Part shown: piece by piece, positions 1 through 7,820 of the stretch
Numbering within the stretch: the stretch's first letter is position 1
Layout: the number at the start of each line of letters is the position of its first letter
Source of the DNA: Candidatus Thorarchaeota archaeon
GTDB lineage: Archaea > Asgardarchaeota > Thorarchaeia > Thorarchaeales > Thorarchaeaceae
Reading direction: 5' to 3'
Assembly: GCA_016839245.1 (NCBI GenBank)
Contig: JAEOUN010000071.1
Coordinates: 1-35,479 of the forward strand
Length of the DNA: 35,479 bases
The notes under the pieces: model-generated
What the model was told of the DNA's origin: nothing
Seen by the model: only the letters and a program-made list of their open reading frames with translations
Database searches by the model: none
Position numbers and translations under genes: made by a program

Positions 1-2
1 AG

Positions 3-386
3 TCCTTTACAGGTGATATTGATGAGATTCGGGATATCCTTGATCAACTTGGAATCTCAGTAGGCGATGCAGATTATGACGGTCTTGATGACCTTGATGA
101 GATCGACATAGGAACGGATTTACTCTGCATTGATACTGATTGTGATAATCTGAATGATGCTTTCGAAGTAAAATTGGGAACGAATCCACTCGATGATGAT
201 TCAGATGGAGACTCCTATCTTGATGGCCTTGAAGTCATTGCTGGTACTGATCCTTTAAACGCTCTCGATTACCCAGGCAGTGAACAGAGGATGAATATCA
301 ATCTCATCATTATTGTAGTTTCAGGAGTAGGAGTCATTATCACAATAGTAATACTGTCTACCAGATATCTAAGAGGAAAGAAATAA
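3..386 (+). CDS. C-terminal fragment of a membrane-anchored surface protein with Ca-binding (TSP3-like) repeats
   Basis: The reading frame is open from the left edge, so this is the 3' end of a longer gene (127 codons visible). It shows acidic repeats of the thrombospondin-type-3/EF-loop kind (DADYDGLDDLDE, DTDCDNLNDAFE, DDSDGDSYLDGLE), each followed by a G-T-D/N-P-L turn. These motifs bind Ca2+ in the families where they have been studied. A single hydrophobic segment (about 20 residues, INLIIIVVSGVGVIITIVIL) and a short basic tail (RYLRGKK) end the protein, which is the usual C-terminal anchor of archaeal surface proteins. The same repeat-plus-anchor ending is found in the M28-like protein at 7821-9653, so this fragment could be the tail of a similar secreted enzyme. 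The missing N-terminal part would decide its function. Confidence 0.8.
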   Translation, partial: SFTGDIDEIRDILDQLGISVGDADYDGLDDLDEIDIGTDLLCIDTDCDNLNDAFEVKLGTNPLDDDSDGDSYLDGLEVIAGTDPLNALDYPGSEQRMNINLIIIVVSGVGVIITIVILSTRYLRGKK

Positions 387-394
387 CAACTACA

Positions 395-426
395 GGGTTG
401 GGAGATATCCCAGCCCTCATGTTTTT
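395..426 (+). terminator. Hairpin terminator after the surface-protein fragment
   Basis: A 9-bp stem, GGGTTGGGA / TCCCAGCCC (one G-T pair) with a GATA loop, lies 9 nt after the stop codon. It is followed a few bases later by a run of five T. Stem-plus-T-run fits transcription termination of the left-edge gene. Confidence 0.65.
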
Positions 427-439
427 CATCGTATTTTAA

Positions 440-481
440 TATAAAATGGTAGTCAGTAGTTACTAGACTAACTATCTAGTA
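440..481 (+). promoter_or_regulatory. TATA box and dyad upstream of the methyltransferase gene
   Basis: TATAAAA at 440-446 is a good archaeal TATA box. It predicts a start of transcription near 466-470, inside an inverted repeat TACTAGA-(7 nt)-TCTAGTA at 461-481. A dyad on the start point would suit a repressor. The resulting leader to the start at 609 would be about 140 nt, so a second, nearer promoter is possible. Confidence 0.35.
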
Positions 482-608
482 TCTATAATTGCTGGAAGTA
501 AAATGAAATTATCAAATTATACTAATTCTTGAATAATCTTGCGTATGTCTTCTTCCTTTTTAATTAAATCAGTTAATGAAAAAGCATCATTTGAAAGAGG
601 TTGTCAAT

Positions 609-1379
609 ATGGCTACAAAAGCGAATATCATTCTTGCCCGCAAGTTGCTTAAGAATCCAAGATTTCCTCGTACATGTAAGTATGATCCAGAGTGGCTAGT
701 AAGCCTTGATCTTGGTTGTCCAACTTTCTGGCTTCTTGAACGCCTCTGCGAAAAAATGACTCTTGAATCAGGAATGCGAGTCTTAGATCTTGGTTGCGGA
801 AAAGTGGGAGGAGCGATTTTTCTGGCTAATGAATTTGATGTCGAAGTATGGGCAGTGGATATTGCAGTCAGTCAGAGTGAAAATTGGGAACGTGTTAAGC
901 AGTTCAATCTGGAATCACGAATCTTCCCACTCAGAGCTGATGCTCGCGAGCTTCCATTTCCAAAGGACTTCTTTGATGCGATTATTAGCGTCAATTCCCT
1001 ATTCTTTTTTGCGACTGATGACATCTATCTAAAACACCATCTCATCCCACATGCAAAGATGGATGGGCAAATAGGGAGTGTAGTGCCAGGTTTCTATGCA
1101 GATTTTGAGGGAACACCACCCAGTGATATTCCAAAGCATCTGAAACAATATTGGACTTCATGTATGCTTTACACTTGGCACTCAGCTGCATGGTGGAAAA
1201 GACACTGGCTAAAGACTGAACAAGTTGAAGTAGAAGTAGCAGATAATTTTCCTGAAGACGAGGGATACCAGTCATACTTAGAATGGGAGAGAATTATTGG
1301 ATACCCTGAGAAAATTGCAGAAGACGACAAGGGACGCAACATAACATTCTCTCGGTTAGTTGCTAGGAGAACCAAGTGA
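609..1379 (+). CDS. Class I SAM-dependent methyltransferase
   Basis: This 256-residue protein has a Rossmann-type methyltransferase core. Motif I is VLDLGCGKVGG (roughly residues 58-68), followed by the acidic end of strand 2 (VWAVDI) and a motif IV-like segment FFDAIISVNSLFFF. This is the cyclopropane-synthase/Methyltransf_11-like group of small-molecule methyltransferases; the substrate cannot be read from the sequence. I chose the ATG at 609 rather than the in-frame ATG at 576 because GAGGT at 597-601 gives a good ribosome-binding site 7 nt before it, and the extra 11 residues look like leader. The protein has no signal peptide or membrane segment and is therefore cytoplasmic. It stands alone, with over 100 nt on each side. 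Confidence 0.85.
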   Translation: MATKANIILARKLLKNPRFPRTCKYDPEWLVSLDLGCPTFWLLERLCEKMTLESGMRVLDLGCGKVGGAIFLANEFDVEVWAVDIAVSQSENWERVKQFNLESRIFPLRADARELPFPKDFFDAIISVNSLFFFATDDIYLKHHLIPHAKMDGQIGSVVPGFYADFEGTPPSDIPKHLKQYWTSCMLYTWHSAAWWKRHWLKTEQVEVEVADNFPEDEGYQSYLEWERIIGYPEKIAEDDKGRNITFSRLVARRTK

Positions 1380-1430
1380 TTTATTCGATTCTTTCTAAAA
1401 TCATATTACATTTCAAAGATTCATGAAGTG

Positions 1431-1448
1431 ATAAGAAATTCTTCTTAT
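1431..1448 (+). repeat. AT-rich inverted repeat between methyltransferase and solute-binding protein genes
   Basis: ATAAGAA-attc-TTCTTAT is a perfect 7-bp stem with a 4-nt loop, 52 nt after the methyltransferase stop codon. It could be a weak terminator or an operator of the next gene. No T-run follows. Confidence 0.35.
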
Positions 1449-1503
1449 TGATAGGAAAACGAGAATAGTAAAACAAAAATAACCATGATGGCATTTATTA
1501 GAA

Positions 1504-3579
1504 ATGTGGTGGAGGATGAAGAAACAATCTATATCACTAATATTAGTAGTAGGGCTAATATCAACATTAGTAATGATTGGTATTGATCCTGGAAGTTCTG
1601 TCAACGTAACAGTTGGAATAGATAATCCACACTCTGGGGCATATGTTGACAAAATCATCTATACGACTATAGAAGATGAGAACGAGCGGATGCTTTCGCT
1701 TATAGGCGGACAAACTGATACTTCTCTAGGGACATTTAGTTCAGTGATTGCGGAAACACTGATAATGAATCCAGATATTGATGTCTATGATAAACCGGCT
1801 TTCAAGTATGGTCAAATCACAATTAATTGTCGCGAGTATCCATTGAACATCAGTGGATTAAGGCGTGCCTTTGCTTATGCCTTTGATAAGAATTATGTAC
1901 ACAACCAGATTCTTGGAAATTCAATCATTCACGATTCTATAGTGCCAGCAGCAAGTAGTTGGTGTATCGAAGATGATCTTCCTTGGCATTATTATACTTC
2001 AGATCCAGACACAGGAAATGAGATTCTTAATGATCTGGGTTTTACAATTGATGGAGGTAGCGGTTATCGGCTGGCACCAAACGGTTCAGCCTTTGATATA
2101 GAAATTCTCTATACTTCAGCAGGAACAGCACATGAAATTGCACAGTGTGCAGTAGGTGCTCTAAGCAACTTGTCTATTGACGCGTCGGCGGTACTCGTTG
2201 ATTCAATAGAACTTGCTGATAAGATTGATTACCATGGCGATTATGATATGGCTTTTTATGGTCTTCCTTTTGCAGATGATGATGTTGACTGGCTTGAGTA
2301 TGATTTTGGATCAAGTTGGGCTTCAACACCCTATTTGAATCCATCAAGCTTTGAAAATGAGTCATATGACGAGCGGATAGATGAGCTACTCTCAAGTGTT
2401 GATTATAACGAGGTCTTTGAAGCTGCCGCTGAGATGCAGAAAATTCTTCACGAGAACGTTCCGAGACTTGTAGTTTACAATAGTATCGATTATCAGGCAT
2501 ACAGAGTTGATGAATTCAAAAATTATGTAAAGGATCCTTATTGGGGTATTGCAGGACCCTGGACAAATGTGAAAGTTATGAATAAAACACTAGGTCCTTC
2601 AGGAGGTACTCTTCAGGTTTCAACTATATCAGCGCCTGATACATATAATCTCTTCAAGGTTGACGAGTATAGCGAAATAATCGTTGTGGAGAGTGTCTAT
2701 TCAAGTCTGTGTGATAGAGGAGCCGATAGCTCCCTCTATCTGGATCTCGCTACAGATATTGAGATTGAGTCGCACGACATGAATGCATCAGTACCCTTAG
2801 GGCAGACTCAGGTCACAGTAACAATTCGACCAGGAGTATTATGGTCAAACCTGATGCCTGTCACAATAAATGATGTTGTATCCACTTTTACCTATATCCA
2901 AGAGAGTGGTACTTATGGAAACCCTATGGCTTCTATAATTCCGGAAATGATTTCATATGATACTCTTTCAACATACTGTGCACAAATGATATTTGATACA
3001 GAGTCGTATTGGGATATTCAGGAGGTACTTTTCGCAAAGATTCTTCCAGAATCAGTATTCAATGATGAAACTGGAATTGGATATGACGGATGGGGTAGTT
3101 GGTCAATGCCCTCTGTCACATGCGGGCCATTCTATATTTCAGACAGTTCAATATACACCGTAGAACTCTCCAGAAACCTGCTATATCATTGGCCAGTCGG
3201 TACAACACCAAAGATACTCTCAGCAACCAACGTAACATATGTTGAGGGAACAACTGGTAATCTGATTGTTTGGGAAGTTACCGACGAGAATCCAGCAGTA
3301 TATTCAATCATCCAAGAGGATACGACAGTAGTTGATGCAAATATCTGGGATGAAACGATTATATCTTACAGTGTTGATGGCTTGTCTGTTGGAACATACA
3401 ATTTCACATTACTTGCAACTGATTGGTCACTTAATTCAGTTACAAGTACAGTGTGGGTCACTGTGACAGAAGCAGAAGATACTGGTATACCGAACCTATT
3501 GATTATCGAGATTGTTATTGGAATTGGTCTTGCAGTCATCACCATAGGAGTTGTATTCGTTCTTTGGAAAAGACGATAA
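1504..3579 (+). CDS. Membrane-anchored family 5 (SBP_bac_5) solute-binding protein with swapped halves, plus Ig-like domain
   Basis: The protein has 691 residues with an N-terminal hydrophobic signal (MKKQ... start of the exported part). Residues about 47-345 match the C-terminal half of oligopeptide/nickel-type binding proteins. They begin at the usual point after the 'NPxYWG' motif (GAYVDKIIY), then show RRAFAYAFDKNYV (family R-x-A-I-N-Y-A-I-D-R), GDYDMAFYG and NVPRLVVYN. Residues about 366-562 match the N-terminal half: GGTLQVSTISAPDTYN, the YLDLATDIE/IRPGVLWS block, TINDVVSTFTY, CGPFY, and they end at LSRNLLYHWP, the point where the first half began. An Ig-like domain (about 567-655) and a C-terminal transmembrane anchor (about 663-687, then KRR) follow. 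No permease or ATPase genes are adjacent. The start may be the ATG at 1516 (MKKQ); GGTGG lies only 3 nt before it. Confidence 0.8.
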   Translation: MWWRMKKQSISLILVVGLISTLVMIGIDPGSSVNVTVGIDNPHSGAYVDKIIYTTIEDENERMLSLIGGQTDTSLGTFSSVIAETLIMNPDIDVYDKPAFKYGQITINCREYPLNISGLRRAFAYAFDKNYVHNQILGNSIIHDSIVPAASSWCIEDDLPWHYYTSDPDTGNEILNDLGFTIDGGSGYRLAPNGSAFDIEILYTSAGTAHEIAQCAVGALSNLSIDASAVLVDSIELADKIDYHGDYDMAFYGLPFADDDVDWLEYDFGSSWASTPYLNPSSFENESYDERIDELLSSVDYNEVFEAAAEMQKILHENVPRLVVYNSIDYQAYRVDEFKNYVKDPYWGIAGPWTNVKVMNKTLGPSGGTLQVSTISAPDTYNLFKVDEYSEIIVVESVYSSLCDRGADSSLYLDLATDIEIESHDMNASVPLGQTQVTVTIRPGVLWSNLMPVTINDVVSTFTYIQESGTYGNPMASIIPEMISYDTLSTYCAQMIFDTESYWDIQEVLFAKILPESVFNDETGIGYDGWGSWSMPSVTCGPFYISDSSIYTVELSRNLLYHWPVGTTPKILSATNVTYVEGTTGNLIVWEVTDENPAVYSIIQEDTTVVDANIWDETIISYSVDGLSVGTYNFTLLATDWSLNSVTSTVWVTVTEAEDTGIPNLLIIEIVIGIGLAVITIGVVFVLWKRR

Positions 3580-3586
3580 AAGAGTA

Positions 3587-3625
3587 AGATTGGTTGAGCT
3601 TAATCTCAGCCAATCTGCTTTTTTT
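3587..3625 (+). terminator. Hairpin terminator of the solute-binding protein gene
   Basis: A 12-bp stem, AGATTGGTTGAG / CTCAGCCAATCT (one G-T pair) with a 6-nt loop, is followed at once by GC and a run of seven T. It lies 8 nt after the stop codon and is one of the clearest terminators in the window. Confidence 0.8.
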
Positions 3626-4004
3626 GCTTATGGAGAATAATAGCCTATATCTATTCTTTCTCTTCACTATAAGTTGGTAGATTCTCTGTCATCATGAGTC
3701 TAATACTGTGAGGGTAAATATAGATTGCACAGAATAGCTACTCGTTTATGGATATGAATGATAATTGTGCATGCAAAATTATGAAAACGCTGGTTTGAAT
3801 TCTAATTTACTCCCAGAAATTAGCTAATTTCCACTATAATGCCTTGATTTCGCTAGCATAATTCTTCTGCTTCTTTTTGCTCTCATTATTTCATATAATT
3901 ACTGAAAAAAGATCATAACCCACAATTCAAATTACCAAGTCAACAACAATTATTAGAGGGTTGATATCACACATTCTCGATTAGGGAAGAAAGGAGGATA
4001 ATTT
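3626..4004. other. Long intergenic region without a gene
   Basis: About 380 nt are AT-rich, and I see no convincing open reading frame or RNA gene. Two items stand out: a perfect 16-bp palindrome at 3816-3831, and a strong ribosome-binding site GGAGG at 3993-3997 belonging to the next gene. A TATA-like CATATAATTA near 3892-3901 is the best candidate promoter for that gene. Confidence 0.5.
3816..3831. repeat. Perfect 16-bp palindrome in the intergenic region
   Basis: GAAATTAGCTAATTTC reads the same on both strands. It lies about 65 nt upstream of a TATA-like element and about 190 nt before the next start codon, so it may be a regulator site. In such AT-rich DNA chance is not excluded. Confidence 0.35.
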
Positions 4005-5150
4005 TTGGAAGATACTAATCGAATTGTAGTAATTGTCATCAAGACTATTTTTGTAATACTCATCCCCTATTATTGGATTATTAGTTCAAATACAGTCACG
4101 GGGAGTAGAATGGAAACAACATATCTCATTTCAGGAATACTTGGCTACTGGGCATCACCCGGTGGTTCGTATTCACAACCTCAAGTTCAAGAAGTGTTTT
4201 GGCAACAGAATCAATTACTCTATTCAATCCTCTTTATCATACCAATGCTACTCTATGCATTCTATTTCAACAAACGACAGACTGACAGTAAATCAATCAT
4301 TGCAGGATTTGGAGCAATTTTCGTGTCGTTCATTAGCATCTATCTAACAACGCCATTTTACGCAACGGGTTCTTTTTCAGTCTTGTTTTATTTGAGCGTA
4401 CCAAATCTCATATCACTATCAATGTTTGTCTTTGTTTTTTGGCCCCTTTTGCAAAACTCATTACCACTAAAAGAAAAATTGGAAGAGAGTAACACAGAAG
4501 AGGGGATATTGAATCAAATACGAAGGATTCTTGGAAAATGGTTCCCACTCAATATTGCAACACTCATCTGGACATGCTTAGCGATTTTGCCAATTACTCT
4601 TCTATTGTATGTTTTCGTTTCTTCTGGTATCGAAGCCAATTTTACTTTCACATTATTGGGAGGACTTTACTTTTTGACATACGATTACATTGAATTGACA
4701 AGTGTTGGTCAATACTACCCGTATAGACACATCAACCTGAGTTTTGTATCTGTGGTTTGGGCATCATACCTCATACTGGCAATCTGGATTGTCAATCTCT
4801 TACTTGGCATTTTAACAATACGAGTCATTCAAGGAGAGTCTACAAGAAGGAGATATAACAGAGCAATGGGAATTGTATTTCTAGTCATTGTTCTTCCAAC
4901 TACATTCATTACAGTAATTTCATATCTATTACCTCAACATGGATTTTTCACAATTCCTTTGCCATTATATCTAATAGTATTGTTCCTACTTTCTAAATTT
5001 GTTCAGTTGCCAACAGCATCTCCAGAGGGTATGATTAAAATTCCAATTAGAACACGATTTGCATCATTACTTCAACGGGGCAAGCATGCTAAGGAATCAA
5101 TTGAAACAAAGGATGATGATATTCCATTAGATAATACTGACAAAGATTAG
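4005..5150 (+). CDS. Unknown polytopic membrane protein
   Basis: This 381-residue protein has roughly eight to nine hydrophobic segments (for example VIVIKTIFVILIPYYWIIS near the N-terminus, LILAIWIVNLLLGILTI and AMGIVFLVIVLPTTFITVI in the second half). It ends in a hydrophilic, charged tail of about 40 residues (RGKHAKESIETKDDDIPLD). I recognise no family motif. The start is a TTG at 4005, supported by GGAGG at 3993-3997 with 7-nt spacing; no ATG nearby is as well placed. The gene is isolated, with long intergenic stretches on both sides. It is a cytoplasmic-membrane protein of unknown role. Confidence 0.75.
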   Translation: MEDTNRIVVIVIKTIFVILIPYYWIISSNTVTGSRMETTYLISGILGYWASPGGSYSQPQVQEVFWQQNQLLYSILFIIPMLLYAFYFNKRQTDSKSIIAGFGAIFVSFISIYLTTPFYATGSFSVLFYLSVPNLISLSMFVFVFWPLLQNSLPLKEKLEESNTEEGILNQIRRILGKWFPLNIATLIWTCLAILPITLLLYVFVSSGIEANFTFTLLGGLYFLTYDYIELTSVGQYYPYRHINLSFVSVVWASYLILAIWIVNLLLGILTIRVIQGESTRRRYNRAMGIVFLVIVLPTTFITVISYLLPQHGFFTIPLPLYLIVLFLLSKFVQLPTASPEGMIKIPIRTRFASLLQRGKHAKESIETKDDDIPLDNTDKD

Positions 5151-5472
5151 GCAAGCGTTAATTATCTTTGATAAGTAAGAATGAATTCATTCTTTCAGCA
5201 ATTCCTGGGATGCTTGAAAGAAGAGATACGACCTGATCACTACTATATATCAGCTATGATGAAATCTGGCAAAACAAGGATATGACAGGCTAAGGCAATT
5301 CATACATCTGTAGCAAAGGTCAAGTTAGTAATAATAAAGCAATCATTGTATGAAACACTTATGGCATCGAGTATGTCATCAGATATTCTAAAATTCACCC
5401 AATTTCTTCAAATTTAAAATAGAATCAACTAACCAACATCATAGGTATGAATCCTGTCTGGTAAGACTAATG
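5151..5472. other. Intergenic region between convergent genes
   Basis: These 320 nt lie between the 3' ends of the membrane-protein gene and the prenyltransferase gene. They hold a perfect 18-bp palindrome (5177-5194) close to the upstream stop codon and a 34-codon open frame (5181-5285) without a ribosome-binding site, which I do not call a gene. Nothing else is recognisable. Confidence 0.45.
5177..5194. repeat. Perfect 18-bp palindrome downstream of the membrane-protein gene
   Basis: AAGAATGAATTCATTCTT is fully self-complementary and lies 27 nt after the stop codon at 5150. As RNA it can fold to a 7-bp stem with a 4-nt loop followed by TTTC, so a terminator role is plausible. A protein-binding site is the alternative. 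Confidence 0.4.
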
Positions 5473-6549
5473 CTATTGTGGAGGACTGCCTAATTTTCGC
5501 GCCATAATTGCAACGATGATAAATAACATAATTCCAAGGAGCAGAGTTATTTCGATGGGCACAGAAAAACCATGCAGTGTATACCCAAGGGCAAGAAAAA
5601 TTCCGGTGAAGAGTTGTCCCACAATTGTGGACCAGTTTGCTGGTGCCAGTTTTTTGCTTTCATCATAATAACGAAGTGCTGTCACAATTCCAAGTATCCC
5701 AGTTGGAAGCGTTGCCAAAGCAAGAAGTGATTCAATTCTGATGAGATTAAGATAGACCATGATTACAATTGATATATAGACAGCACTCATTGCGAGTGCA
5801 TACCCCTTTGCAGCATGCTTACGACCAAGACGTACTACAAGTGTTAGCTTGTTTGCATCTCGGTCAGCAACATAATCCGGAAATTCGTTGATGTAGAGTA
5901 CCAGAGCAATTAGAATAGAAACAGGTATTGATAGAAAACCAGCTTCAAAGAATTGACCAAGAGGAATAACTAGTGGCCAAGTTAAGGCAATAGGAACCTG
6001 TACCTGTACATAATAGGATCCTACAACCATCAGAAATCCAAATGAGACACCTATGATAATCTCGCCAATTCCACGTTTAACAAATCTAATAGGTGGTGTT
6101 GAATAGAACAAGCCCAAAAACGCACCTACTAGACCAAATGCTAATACCACCCATCCAATTCGAAATACAAGATAAAAACCAATGATTGCTGCTATGATAT
6201 AGAGAATAATACATCCAGTAGCAACTTCTCGAGGCGTGAGAAGACCCTGTTGAATTGTCCGGCTCCCACCGCTGTAGGGTCTAATGAACTCCACATTGAT
6301 ATCATCACTTCCAGTTTGCTTATCAGTGTGATCAAAATAGTCATTTGCAACGTCAGCGCCCCAATGAAGAAAAATACCAGTAACAAGGGTCAGAAGAAAA
6401 ATATCCAAATAGAAGACACCGTATAATCCGAATGCTACTGCAGTCCCTACAAAGATTGGTACTGTAGAAGCAGGTAGAATCCCGAGCTTCACCTCTTGAA
6501 GCCAAGCCCTAATCTTTGAAACATTCTTCTTTGATTGCTCGATACTCAT
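5473..6549 (-). CDS. UbiA-family prenyltransferase, MenA-like
   Basis: This integral membrane enzyme of 358 residues has about nine hydrophobic helices. Both aspartate-rich prenyl-diphosphate/Mg2+ motifs are present: NDYFDHTDKQTGSDD (about residues 69-83) and NEFPDYVADRDANK (about 221-234). The segment GGSRTIQQGLLTPREV after the first motif is typical of MenA (1,4-dihydroxy-2-naphthoate prenyltransferase) rather than of the shorter archaeal geranylgeranylglyceryl-phosphate synthases. It probably prenylates an aromatic quinone precursor in the cytoplasmic membrane, but no other quinone-pathway gene is in the window and the acceptor is unknown. I prefer the ATG at 6549 (GAGGT 9 nt upstream) to the GTG at 6555, where spacing would be only 3 nt. 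Confidence 0.88.
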   Translation of the reverse strand: MSIEQSKKNVSKIRAWLQEVKLGILPASTVPIFVGTAVAFGLYGVFYLDIFLLTLVTGIFLHWGADVANDYFDHTDKQTGSDDINVEFIRPYSGGSRTIQQGLLTPREVATGCIILYIIAAIIGFYLVFRIGWVVLAFGLVGAFLGLFYSTPPIRFVKRGIGEIIIGVSFGFLMVVGSYYVQVQVPIALTWPLVIPLGQFFEAGFLSIPVSILIALVLYINEFPDYVADRDANKLTLVVRLGRKHAAKGYALAMSAVYISIVIMVYLNLIRIESLLALATLPTGILGIVTALRYYDESKKLAPANWSTIVGQLFTGIFLALGYTLHGFSVPIEITLLLGIMLFIIVAIMARKLGSPPQ

Positions 6550-6755
6550 CTCCACGCGACCTCGAATATCTTGAATTCAATATTTTTGCATTATTGCTAT
6601 CTTTTAGGACTTCTGGTTATCTTGGATTCTCATTCTCAACTAATTTCTTTTTGTATTTTAAATATCAACGATTTACTTTCAATCATTGAATTTCAAATGC
6701 TTAGTTGGAAGGAATGTTATAGAAAATAGTACTATACCTATGCAGGTGAAATGAG

Positions 6756-7226
6756 TTGAGAGATAGTGTTCTATTCAGATTTGTTCTCGGATTAAGTGAA
6801 CTCATCTTAGGACTACTTCTTTTTTCCAGTATTTTTGCCATTCATAATATGATTTTGACTGCTGGCACAATATTTCTCATGCTTCTCACATTGACTGCAT
6901 TTTATATCGGAAATAAAATTGAATGCATGGATCGAGGGATTCTCTACAACAATCTCGTACTCTCACAGAGAGATAGTCTAGTCTGGTATGTGAGTAATGC
7001 AATTCATGGATTTAAGACGCCATCGTATCAACTAATTCTCGTGGAATCATTCTATGACAAAGGGAAGACAATTCACACAGAACTTGCCAAACTAAAGAAT
7101 GCTGCTGACGAAGAGGCACGAATAAATCTTGTGAAGGTCATTCAGACTCAGCTTGATGAATGGGAAATGATTCTCAATCAGCTCAGAAGTCGTATTGATG
7201 AGCTTCAAATTCATTCTAGAATGTAA
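6756..7226 (+). CDS. Small two-TM protein with C-terminal coiled coil
   Basis: This 156-residue protein has two adjacent hydrophobic segments (about residues 6-27 and 29-49), then a hydrophilic region. It ends in a charged, heptad-like helix (about 100-153: LAKLKNAADEEARINLV, then LDEWEMILNQLRSRIDELQ). I recognise no family. The start is TTG at 6756: AGGTGA at 6744-6749 gives 6-nt spacing, and the nearby ATG at 6751 runs straight into a stop. The C-terminal helix probably lies in the cytoplasm and mediates oligomerisation (inference). It is divergent from the prenyltransferase across about 200 nt of AT-rich DNA. Confidence 0.65.
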   Translation: MRDSVLFRFVLGLSELILGLLLFSSIFAIHNMILTAGTIFLMLLTLTAFYIGNKIECMDRGILYNNLVLSQRDSLVWYVSNAIHGFKTPSYQLILVESFYDKGKTIHTELAKLKNAADEEARINLVKVIQTQLDEWEMILNQLRSRIDELQIHSRM

Positions 7227-7285
7227 TGAAAATATAGACAAAGTAGAATAATATCCTGTCGGATCTTTCTTTGTATGTAATTCTA

Positions 7286-7768
7286 ATGACAACCATAAAA
7301 GAACTGAAATTTAAATGTCCCAATTGCAGTGAGGTGTTTCAGGGAACCATAATTGGTTCTATGGGCTATAAAGGCGTAGATGAACAATTTTGCCACGAGT
7401 ATTGGGGATTGAACCCAATGCCGTATTTCTTATTGGCGTGCCCACATTGTAATCATGTTGATTGGCCAAGTAGTTTTGAGCAACTGGGAGAAGACCTAGA
7501 CGAATCTTTGTTACATGCAGAGCCATCTTGTGAATTGTTTGAGAAGTATGTCCAGTTATTGATACAACAAAATGCAGAACCTATCCTAATTGCATACATT
7601 TCACAACAGAGTGGCTGCTGCAGAAGAGTGAATGGAGAAGATCCAACAAGTCAATTTCAAAGAGCTGCAGAATATTTCAGGAAAGCTAAAGAAGCTGGAG
7701 TCAAAGAATTTAGTAATAGGAATATAGATGAATGGATTCAGAGAATGGATGATTCAATATGTTCCTAA
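7286..7768 (+). CDS. DUF2225-like zinc-ribbon protein
   Basis: This 160-residue soluble protein starts with a zinc-ribbon pair. CPNC (residues 11-14) and CPHC (about 48-51) frame the sequence EYWGLNPMPYFLLACPHC, which matches the 'NP.Y....CP.CGY' core of DUF2225 proteins. After it comes a helical, TPR-like part containing SGCCRR and a repeated AAEYFRKAKEAG-type helix. DUF2225 proteins are known in bacteria and archaea but have no defined biochemical role. I placed the start at the ATG at 7286, since only a weak TTG at 7271 extends it. It follows the coiled-coil membrane protein by 59 nt and may share its transcript. Confidence 0.65.
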   Translation: MTTIKELKFKCPNCSEVFQGTIIGSMGYKGVDEQFCHEYWGLNPMPYFLLACPHCNHVDWPSSFEQLGEDLDESLLHAEPSCELFEKYVQLLIQQNAEPILIAYISQQSGCCRRVNGEDPTSQFQRAAEYFRKAKEAGVKEFSNRNIDEWIQRMDDSICS

Positions 7769-7820
7769 ATCATGACATAATCACATCATGGCTTGAAAAG
7801 AAACAGATTGGCATAGAGTA

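Noticed and set aside
1504..3579. Solute-binding gene as a frameshifted pseudogene
   Set aside because: The frame is open over 691 codons with signal, Ig-like domain and anchor intact, and a strong terminator follows. The order of the halves is odd, but nothing is broken.
5181..5285. 34-codon open frame (MNSFFQQ...)
   Set aside because: There is no ribosome-binding site or suitable TATA spacing, its start falls inside a palindrome, and no recognisable motif is present.
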